Positions 1-4,453 of a stretch of DNA of 7,910 nucleotides are shown in pieces. Origin of the DNA: Candidatus Nanohalarchaeota archaeon. Lineage in GTDB: Archaea > EX4484-52 > B79-G9. The notes under the pieces are model-generated. The model was not told the origin of the DNA. It saw nothing but the letters and a program-made list of their open reading frames with translations, and did not search any database. The translations under genes and the position numbers were made by a program. Each line of letters starts with the position of its first letter. Within the stretch, counting starts at the first letter, position 1. The stretch covers positions 1 to 7,910 of the forward strand of contig JAFCBV010000025.1 of NCBI GenBank assembly GCA_017610545.1, written 5' to 3'.

Positions 1-1500
1 ATAAATTCTGTCAACATCTGATTCGTATCTTAGCGTAGAGTGATTTTGAAGAGATTCGTTTGCACTATACCAGGTGTGGGTTTCATTGACAGAAATGTTG
101 AAAGCAGTTATGTTTTGCTTTGCGGAGGTGCCGTTGTAGTTTTGTATGGTCAATACTGCAGAATCAGGAAGAATCTCTCCGGAAATCGATGAAACGAATG
201 AGAAATTTACTTTACCTTCAGAGGGTTCTAAGACGTTTTTGTACCAGACTGAAGCACTTGAAGAAGCCCAGCCTGTTGATGGATTATATAGCGCAGCTAC
301 TGTTGAAGGCACAGAAATTGTAACTGTGCTATTCCATGTTATGTTTGTGATGTTTTCAGAGTAGATTATAAGATTGCTTGCATGAGTCTTTGAAAATGAC
401 AGAGCGTATGTCTTTTGCGGGATTGACGCTGTTGAAGGTTTTTGCATTTTTCCAAAAAGATTATATTCGGATGCAACAAAAGTTGTGAAATTTGTTGAGA
501 GTGATTCGTTGTTTCCATTGAACAAAAGCATATTTTTTGCAAACTGAAGAGCGGATATTATGTTGTTTCCGTGGCTTAATGAAGAGACAAAGAATTTTGC
601 GATATTTTCTGATGAGACCCATCTTGTGGAATGAGGTGCAATGTATGATGCCGCATTGCTTGGGCTTGCGCCAGTGCTACGGGAGAAAGTTATTGGGAGT
701 GACAATGTGTGATTTGCGCTTGAATTTTGTAAAAGCCAAGTGGAATCAGAATTTGTCCCATTTACTCTTGCTGCTTCAGATGCATCTGCGAAAAACAAGA
801 GATTTGTTACACAAACGCCTCCATCACACGCCACATTATTGCTGTCTGCAGCAGGGCATGCTACATCATCACCTGAGGCTAATTTTGTGTATGTTGTTGA
901 ATACACGGTCGGATTTGCAGAAAAGTAAAGGAAATCGGTTGTACTTGTTGAGAGAGCGCTCTTTATGGATGTATTTGTCGCGCTTGCGCCAACCAAAGCA
1001 GAAGTGCCAAAAAGCGAGGCGACTTGATTTCCAGTCGCAACCTGAGCATCCGCATTGTTTGGCACAAACACATAGTTGTTGCTCCACGCGGAATCCATGT
1101 CGCGGTCAAAAAGATTTCTTGCTGATGTGTTGTCATACCCCGAAATAATGCTCCACCCGGCATCAACATACGGGTCGCTGTCAAGATATCTTGTGAGATT
1201 GTCAACAGAGTTCAGAAAATCCGGTGAAATGTTTGCTGCCTGCATTACAAGATAGATGTATTTGGGATTTTTTGATGCAACTGCGACTCTTGCAGTATCA
1301 TTAATCAAATCAAAGCGCACAATTGTGGCATTTGGAGAAAGTGTTGTGTTTATGTAAACTGCGGTCTGATTGAAGTCCACGTTATAATAGGCAGAAGTGC
1401 TGCTTGGAGTAAGAATTACATATTCCTCTGCGGATGCAAAGGAAACCAAAAGCAGGACAAAAGTCGCGGCAAATACAAAAAGATAGGGGATTGTTCTCAT
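1..1500 (-). CDS. Secreted, sequon-rich surface protein, C-terminus beyond the left edge
   Basis: The minus strand is open from the ATG at 1500-1498 to base 1, giving 500 codons without a stop, so the C-terminus is missing. Residues 1-24 form a clear signal peptide: basic MRTIPY, a hydrophobic core and an AXA-type end (FASA-EE). The mature part is rich in Ser, Thr, Asn and Ala and carries about 23 N-X-S/T sequons, as in archaeal glycosylated envelope proteins. It has three clustered cysteines (C215, C225, C230), which could form a disulfide or bind metal. No transmembrane segment follows the signal peptide in the visible part. I do not recognise a catalytic domain. The extended beta-like sequence suggests an S-layer, adhesin or similar exported protein. 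The gene diverges from the kinase at 1569, and a TATA-like box lies at 1545-1534. The reading frame, base composition and signal peptide make the gene itself secure; the function is inference. Confidence 0.9.
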   Translation of the reverse strand, partial: MRTIPYLFVFAATFVLLLVSFASAEEYVILTPSSTSAYYNVDFNQTAVYINTTLSPNATIVRFDLINDTARVAVASKNPKYIYLVMQAANISPDFLNSVDNLTRYLDSDPYVDAGWSIISGYDNTSARNLFDRDMDSAWSNNYVFVPNNADAQVATGNQVASLFGTSALVGASATNTSIKSALSTSTTDFLYFSANPTVYSTTYTKLASGDDVACPAADSNNVACDGGVCVTNLLFFADASEAARVNGTNSDSTWLLQNSSANHTLSLPITFSRSTGASPSNAASYIAPHSTRWVSSENIAKFFVSSLSHGNNIISALQFAKNMLLFNGNNESLSTNFTTFVASEYNLFGKMQKPSTASIPQKTYALSFSKTHASNLIIYSENITNITWNSTVTISVPSTVAALYNPSTGWASSSASVWYKNVLEPSEGKVNFSFVSSISGEILPDSAVLTIQNYNGTSAKQNITAFNISVNETHTWYSANESLQNHSTLRYESDVDRIY

Positions 1501-1533
1501 TAGTCCACATAATGTGTTTAGTTTTGTAGTGAT

Positions 1534-1545
1534 GGTTTTTATAAG
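1534..1545 (-). promoter_or_regulatory. TATA-like box for the surface-protein gene
   Basis: Read on the minus strand this is CTTATAAAAACC, centred about 40 nt upstream of the ATG at 1500. A start about 25 nt downstream would leave a leader of roughly 10-15 nt. The same AT-rich bases read on the plus strand (TTTTTATAAG) sit about 28 nt before the ATG at 1569, so this box could also serve the kinase gene in the other direction. Confidence 0.5.
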
Positions 1546-1554
1546 ACAATATTT

Positions 1555-1564
1555 CTATAAATAC
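1555..1564 (+). promoter_or_regulatory. Second TATA-like box, possible kinase promoter
   Basis: CTATAAATAC resembles an archaeal TATA box. It ends only 5 nt before the ATG at 1569. If this is the box used, transcription would begin near 1583-1590, downstream of that ATG, and translation would have to start at the GTG at 1623 or TTG at 1626. It competes with the box at about 1536-1545. Confidence 0.4.
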
Positions 1565-1568
1565 CTTT

Positions 1569-2165
1569 ATGAATTGTTCGAAAAACTTTATCAATCCTTG
1601 TGTTGGAGATTTAGGAAAAAAAGTGTTGAGAGTTGCAATCACAGGTACGCCCGGAACGGGAAAAAGTACGCTATCAAAAATTATTTCAAATAAGATGGGG
1701 TGCCTGCTTGTGGATGTAAACGAATTCGCGAAAAAGCGAGGTCTTTTTGCAGAAAAAGACGTGAAACGCGGTTCCTGGATTGTGGATGAGAAAAAACTCA
1801 AAAAAGAAACAGATGCAATCAAAGGCAATATTGTCCTTGATGGGCACATGTCTCATTTTTGCAGGGTCGATATTGTTATTGTGCTTCGCCTGAATCCTGC
1901 TGAACTGAAAAAGCGGCTTTCTTTGCGCGGCTGGAGTGCAAACAAGATTAAGGAAAATGTGGAGGCTGAAGCTCTTGATGTTTGCTTTTTAGAGGCGCGA
2001 AAAAAATGCAAAAACGTGTTTGAAATAGATGCAACCGGAAAGAGCCCGAATGCGCTGGCTAAGGAAGCAATTGCCGTGATTTGCGGCAGGAATCGCGAAA
2101 AATACGCGCAAAATAGAATAAATTGGTCTTTCGAGTTTGTTTCGGTGCTTAGGGAAAGCATTTAA
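1569..2165 (+). CDS. AK6/Fap7-type adenylate kinase (ribosome-assembly NMP kinase)
   Basis: The family are small P-loop nucleoside monophosphate kinases/ATPases. The eukaryotic member Fap7/AK6 acts in maturation of the small ribosomal subunit, and archaeal members are thought to be similar. Visible motifs, numbered from the ATG at 1569, are Walker A GTPGTGKS (26-33), an NMP-site region around DVNEFAKKRGL (49-59), the family hallmark DGHMSHF (91-97) and the lid segment RGWSANKIKENVEAEALDV (120-138). The start is uncertain. Homologues usually begin just before the P-loop, and the 18-residue leader from ATG 1569 is atypical. GTG 1623, with AGGA about 6 nt upstream, gives a 180-aa protein with the usual N-terminus (VLRVAITGTPGTGKS). 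ATG 1569 fits a leaderless transcript from the box at 1536-1545. The gene is followed after 39 nt by eL40, another ribosome-related gene. Family assignment is firm; the start is not. Confidence 0.9.
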   Translation: MNCSKNFINPCVGDLGKKVLRVAITGTPGTGKSTLSKIISNKMGCLLVDVNEFAKKRGLFAEKDVKRGSWIVDEKKLKKETDAIKGNIVLDGHMSHFCRVDIVIVLRLNPAELKKRLSLRGWSANKIKENVEAEALDVCFLEARKKCKNVFEIDATGKSPNALAKEAIAVICGRNREKYAQNRINWSFEFVSVLRESI

Positions 2166-2180
2166 ATGTTCTTAACATAA

Positions 2181-2188
2181 CATATATT
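2181..2188 (+). promoter_or_regulatory. TATA-like box upstream of eL40
   Basis: CATATATT is centred about 20 nt before the eL40 ATG, in the 39-nt gap after the kinase gene. A second AT-rich candidate (TTTAAA at 2161-2166) overlaps the kinase stop and is better spaced for a short leader. Either could drive eL40 separately, or the gene could be read through from the kinase. Confidence 0.35.
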
Positions 2189-2204
2189 CTAAATTGTGAT
2201 TCTT

Positions 2205-2375
2205 ATGGCAAAACCAAAAGACCCTGTTGTTGAGGAACGTGTTTTCAAGAACGTATACGTCTGCAGAAAGTGCAATTCCAAGATTCGAAGCGGCAAAATT
2301 GAGAAAACAAAGTGCAGAAAGTGCGGCTCAAAATCTCTTAGGCTTAAGAAGAAGGATATGAAGACTGCCGGGTAG
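2205..2375 (+). CDS. rpl40e: 50S ribosomal protein L40e (eL40)
   Basis: A 56-residue, strongly basic protein with a four-cysteine zinc finger: CRKC at residues 20-23 and CRKC at 37-40, separated by 13 residues, followed by a Lys/Arg-rich tail (SLRLKKKD). This pattern and length match archaeal eL40, a small zinc-ribbon protein of the large ribosomal subunit that in eukaryotes is fused to ubiquitin. The N-terminal tract KPKDPVVEERVFKN precedes the first cysteine pair, as in archaeal homologues. There is no Shine-Dalgarno sequence immediately before the ATG, so a leaderless or short-leader transcript is likely. The gene is easily missed because of its size. It lies 39 nt after the AK6/Fap7-like kinase. 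Other small two-CxxC zinc ribbons exist, but spacing, charge and size favour eL40. Confidence 0.85.
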   Translation: MAKPKDPVVEERVFKNVYVCRKCNSKIRSGKIEKTKCRKCGSKSLRLKKKDMKTAG

Positions 2376-2387
2376 ACGGACCACTGG

Positions 2388-2397
2388 ATATAAATAA
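2388..2397 (+). promoter_or_regulatory. TATA-like box in front of the non-coding repeat array
   Basis: ATATAAATAA lies 13 nt after the eL40 stop, and the next protein gene on this strand is 600 nt away. A start about 25 nt downstream would fall near 2417, at the foot of the hairpin at 2419-2434. It is therefore a candidate promoter for an RNA spanning the array and perhaps the tRNA-Thr gene, which shows no TATA box of its own at the proper distance. Confidence 0.4.
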
Positions 2398-2418
2398 ATA
2401 GAGTAAAGTATATTTCTC

Positions 2419-2434
2419 TTGAGCGTTTGCTCAA
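2419..2434 (+). other. Short perfect hairpin TTGAGC-GTTT-GCTCAA
   Basis: A 6-bp perfect stem with a 4-nt loop, followed by AAAAA rather than T. It could be the 5' end of a structured RNA started from the box at 2388, or a 3' structure of the eL40 transcript. The lack of an oligo-T tract argues against a terminator. Confidence 0.4.
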
Positions 2435-2514
2435 AAATGTGTGGTGTTATTATTTTGTGAGGGTTCGCTATGAAGCCTTCCGACAGTGCAGGTTGGTTTA
2501 GGTCGGAGATCCTC

Positions 2515-2548
2515 GAAAATTCAACAAGGTCTGTTGGCTCGAATTTTC
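2515..2548 (+). other. Bulged hairpin, diverged relative of the repeat tail
   Basis: GAAAATTC (2515-2522) pairs with GAATTTTC (2541-2548), and AACA (2523-2526) with TGTT (2532-2535). The loop is 5 nt (AGGTC) and there is a 5-nt bulge on the 3' side (2536-2540). The two 61-bp repeat copies fold the same way: apical helix, 5-nt loop and 5-nt 3' bulge, with different bases in the lower stem. Confidence 0.6.
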
Positions 2549-2595
2549 AGATTATTTTCCGGTTCGGCTCAAAAGTGAGATGAGCGCGCTGCTTG

Positions 2596-2656
2596 CGGGC
2601 TCGCTCCTCAAATATCATGAAAATCCACAAATGCTGTTGGATAGGCTTTTCAAGCT
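2596..2656 (+). repeat. 61-bp perfect direct repeat, copy 1
   Basis: Identical to 2699-2759 over all 61 bases, beginning CGGGCTCGCTCC and ending TTTTCAAGCT. It spans the 3' strand of the second core helix and the whole bulged-hairpin tail. Complete identity beside strongly diverged neighbouring unit sequence suggests recent duplication or gene conversion of this part. Confidence 0.95.
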
Positions 2657-2698
2657 ATTTAATGGCTCACACCGAAATTAAGGCGAGCATACTAATTT

Positions 2699-2759
2699 CG
2701 GGCTCGCTCCTCAAATATCATGAAAATCCACAAATGCTGTTGGATAGGCTTTTCAAGCT
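2699..2759 (+). repeat. 61-bp perfect direct repeat, copy 2
   Basis: Second identical copy, offset 103 nt from the first. The bulged hairpin in this copy runs 2721-2755: TGAAAA pairs with TTTTCA and TCC with GGA, with a 5-nt bulge TAGGC on the 3' side, as in copy 1 at 2618-2652. A diverged relative is at 2515-2548. Confidence 0.95.
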
Positions 2760-2822
2760 TTTGTGAGGGTTCGCCTCGCAAGCAAAGTGAGCATGCCGCT
2801 TGCGGACTCACTCCTCAAAAAT

Positions 2823-2935
2823 GCCCCGGTGGCTCAGCCGGTAGAGGGCAAAGAATGACGGTAATTTGTCATGTGCCCGCCAAAAGCGTTGCCTTGGTAA
2901 GGCAAAGGTCGCGAGTTCGAATCTCGCCCGGGGCT
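2823..2935 (+). tRNA. tRNA-Thr (anticodon GGT) with a 40-nt intron in the D arm
   Basis: Removing 40 nt leaves a perfect 73-nt cloverleaf. The acceptor GCCCCGG (2823-2829) pairs with CCGGGGC (2928-2934). The D stem is GCTC/GAGC, and the D loop AGCCGGTA contains GG. The anticodon stem TTGCC/GGCAA (2889-2893, 2901-2905) encloses loop TTGGTAA, giving anticodon GGT at 2896-2898 for ACC/ACT threonine codons. The variable loop is AGGTC and the T arm GCGAG-TTCGAAT-CTCGC. The discriminator is T2935, and CCA is not encoded. Discriminator U with anticodon GGU agrees with archaeal threonine tRNAs. The gene begins 2 nt after the repeat array. The region 25-30 nt upstream is GC-rich with no TATA box, so the tRNA may be cut from a longer transcript. 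A T-rich run follows at 2935-2944. Confidence 0.95.
2845..2884 (+). other. Non-canonical tRNA intron (40 nt, between tRNA positions 22 and 25)
   Basis: Because AG is repeated at both borders, cuts at 2845-2884, 2846-2885 or 2847-2886 give the same mature tRNA. The first register fits a relaxed bulge-helix-bulge. Bulge A-G|A (2843-2845) and bulge A-A|A (2883-2885) flank a short helix of GGT (2840-2842) with GCC (2879-2881). Inside, GGGCA (2846-2850) pairs with TGCCC (2874-2878), and ATGAC (2855-2859) with GTCAT (2868-2872). The helix on the exon side is weak (2 bp), so a broad-specificity splicing endonuclease would be expected. The existence of the intron is firm; the exact register is inferred. 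Confidence 0.85.
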
Positions 2936-2945
2936 TTACATTTTC
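2935..2945 (+). terminator. T-rich stretch after tRNA-Thr
   Basis: TTTACATTTTC directly follows the tRNA 3' end. Archaeal termination often uses short oligo-T runs without a stem. The tract is short and interrupted, so this is a weak call. Confidence 0.3.
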
Positions 2946-2957
2946 TAAAAGAAACTA

Positions 2958-2968
2958 TTTTATAAATA
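2958..2968 (+). promoter_or_regulatory. TATA box for the membrane-protein gene (leaderless)
   Basis: TTTTATAAATA is centred 26 nt before the ATG at 2989. That spacing puts the transcription start at or within a few bases of the ATG, and no Shine-Dalgarno sequence is present. This also fixes the start codon against longer readings of the same frame. Confidence 0.7.
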
Positions 2969-2988
2969 GACGAATTCATTATAGGCTT

Positions 2989-4392
2989 ATGAGCAGGTCG
3001 CTACAAAGTCTCACATTTGCTGTTATTTTCTTTTTGATGGCAGGGGTTTCATTGGCAAATGCGGAAACTGATGCTCTTTCTGTGAAAATCACTCCTGACA
3101 GCAGTGCGGTCTATGCCGGAAAGACAGCAACATACACGGCGAGCATAACAAACAAACAGGATGTTGCAGATACATTTGATATTTTCGTGCGCGCGCGCGC
3201 AAAAACCACGTGGGTTACGATTAACACATTTTCTGTTGATGTTGAATCCGGGAGAGTGGAAGACATTACTTTTTACATAACTCCACCTTATGGCACAAAA
3301 CAGGATACATATGTATTTGACTTCGATGTGGTATCCCAGACCGATTCAAATATTTCTATCCAAAAGGAGGTTGTCCTGTATGTTCTTGCAATGTCCGGAC
3401 TCAACACAACGACATTCCGGCCGTCAAAGTCTGTATATGATATTGGTGAGAAAGTAACGCTTCTTGTGGGAATAAGGAACACCGGCACTTCGACTTCAAA
3501 GAAAAGCCACATGATTCTAAGGGTGTCCGGTGCAACCAGTGCAGAGCGCACTATAGACATTCCGGCCCTTGAGGTTGATGAGGAGCGGATCTTCACTGAA
3601 GAGTTTATTTTTGATATGTATTCTGCAAGCGGAGTGTATGGCGCGTATATTGAAATAATTAATGAGCTTGGGGATAAGATTGGAACTGCGACAACATCAT
3701 TTTCCATAGATTCAAAGGCAATCTTTGAAAAAGACGAAATAACAGAGGGCGGGATTCTTGGAAAGAAGACAGAAATTACAATAAGAAACAGAGGCAATAA
3801 GAGAGCGACTGAGACTGTGATGATTGACAGCCCATTTCTTATAAGTGCATATAATTTTGAGAGCCCGCCTCTTGTTGAGAGAATTGACGGGCAGAAAAAG
3901 CTTGTATGGCAATGCGAGCTTGCGCCGAATGAAAGTTGCACCATAAGATATGAAGTACGGTACTGGATATGTCTTTTGGTGATTGTGTTTGCAATAATTC
4001 TTATGTTTGTCATCATACGAGAAGTGCAGAAGCCCGGAATAAAAAAGAGAGTTATCAAAGGGGCGGAGCACACAGTACATATTGAGATAAAGAACAACAG
4101 CAGAAAAATGCTTGATGATGTGCAGGTTTCGGACCTTGTGCCGGCGGCGTTTGTTGTTGTCGAGAAATACGGAACCGTTCGGCCTTCAATGGTAAAGAAA
4201 CGAACAGCAGGAACGGATATTGTCTGGAGAATAGGAAAAATTTCGCCTGGTGAGGAACGCATATTTTCTTACAAAATCAGGCCAATACTTGATGTTGTGG
4301 GTAAGATAGAGATGCCTCGTGCAAAGATATTTGCAAAAGATTCTAAAGGAAAGATTACAAAAAATATTTCTTCAAAGGTTGTTGTTGAGTAA
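2989..4392 (+). CDS. Exported membrane protein with Ig-like (CARDB/DUF11-type) domains on both sides of one membrane segment
   Basis: 467 residues from ATG 2989. The frame extends upstream through the tRNA gene, but the TATA box at 2958-2968 and the signal peptide fix this start. Residues 1-25 are a signal peptide ending ANA-ET. Residues about 30-135 and 138-240 look like beta-sandwich domains of the NEW3/CARDB kind (for example YAGKTATYTASITNKQ and GEKVTLLVGIRNTGTS). A third such stretch, about 245-324, ends with C309/C317. A hydrophobic helix at about 326-343 is followed by basic residues. The last 120 residues (about 355-467) resemble a DUF11-like repeat: IEIKNNSRKMLDDVQVSD, then GKISPGEERIFSYKIRP. 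If the signal peptide is cleaved, this last domain lies in the cytoplasm, which is unusual for such a fold. The specific function is unknown; envelope assembly or adhesion is possible. It converges on the RuBisCO gene. Confidence 0.88.
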   Translation: MSRSLQSLTFAVIFFLMAGVSLANAETDALSVKITPDSSAVYAGKTATYTASITNKQDVADTFDIFVRARAKTTWVTINTFSVDVESGRVEDITFYITPPYGTKQDTYVFDFDVVSQTDSNISIQKEVVLYVLAMSGLNTTTFRPSKSVYDIGEKVTLLVGIRNTGTSTSKKSHMILRVSGATSAERTIDIPALEVDEERIFTEEFIFDMYSASGVYGAYIEIINELGDKIGTATTSFSIDSKAIFEKDEITEGGILGKKTEITIRNRGNKRATETVMIDSPFLISAYNFESPPLVERIDGQKKLVWQCELAPNESCTIRYEVRYWICLLVIVFAIILMFVIIREVQKPGIKKRVIKGAEHTVHIEIKNNSRKMLDDVQVSDLVPAAFVVVEKYGTVRPSMVKKRTAGTDIVWRIGKISPGEERIFSYKIRPILDVVGKIEMPRAKIFAKDSKGKITKNISSKVVVE

Positions 4393-4453
4393 ATTACCTG
4401 TGAATGCAACGCAGTGCAGTGAAGCACTGCGCTACAACATGCGACTCAACAAC
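4381..4453. terminator. Nested palindrome covering both stop codons of convergent genes
   Basis: GTTGTTGAGT (4381-4390) is the exact reverse complement of ACTCAACAAC (4444-4453). Inside it, CGCAGTGC (4410-4417) pairs with GCACTGCG (4424-4431) around a 6-nt loop. The structure reads the same on both strands and sits exactly where two transcripts meet, so a shared 3'-end or termination structure is plausible. There is no oligo-T tract, so function as a terminator is inferred. Confidence 0.45.

Larger units (their letters stand above)
2453..2820 (+). repeat. Degenerate tandem array of about 103-nt structured units (four units, last one truncated)
   Basis: This fills most of the 447-nt gene-free stretch at 2376-2822. 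Units: about 2453-2550, 2551-2655, 2656-2758 and 2759-2820. The spacing between the last three is 103 and 104 nt. A unit consists of a head (best copies TTTTGTGAGGGTTCGC at 2453-2468 and 2759-2774), a core of two overlapping inverted repeats, CTCCTCAAA, and a bulged hairpin tail. In the third unit the core pairs CCGAAATTA (2672-2680) with 2693-2701, and GCGAGC (2683-2688) with 2702-2707. In the fourth, CGCAAGC (2777-2783) pairs with 2798-2804, and AGTGAG (2786-2791) with 2807-2812. The helices are kept though their sequences differ. The last unit lacks the tail and stops at the tRNA gene. No protein gene fits. I do not recognise an RNA family; structured RNA, palindromic element and decayed mobile repeat all remain possible. 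Confidence 0.75.

Noticed and set aside
537..1148. 203-codon plus-strand open frame
   Set aside because: It is antisense to the continuous 500-codon surface-protein gene, and its Cys/Leu/Arg-heavy composition is typical of a shadow.
2672..2707. Classical H-type pseudoknot
   Set aside because: The topology fits, but no linker joins S1b to S2b across a 9-bp first helix, which is sterically implausible. Alternative helices are the better reading.
2596..2759. CRISPR array
   Set aside because: Only two identical 61-bp copies exist, longer than usual CRISPR repeats. The intervening sequence is itself related to the other units, and no cas gene is present.
2419..2820. SRP RNA or RNase P RNA
   Set aside because: I looked for the conserved SRP helix 8 GGAAG/AGCAG-type elements and the RNase P conserved regions, including ACAGAAA-like segments, and did not find a consistent set on either strand.
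2720..2965. Plus-strand open frame across the repeat and the tRNA
   Set aside because: It runs through the second 61-bp repeat, the truncated repeat unit and the whole tRNA-Thr gene, and its sequence resembles no protein.
2866..2988. Upstream extension of the membrane-protein gene
   Set aside because: It starts inside the tRNA intron and passes through the tRNA. The TATA box and the signal peptide place the start at 2989.
3288..4262. 324-codon minus-strand open frame
   Set aside because: It lies wholly inside the plus-strand membrane-protein gene, which has a signal peptide, recognisable domains and a promoter. The antisense reading has no motif.
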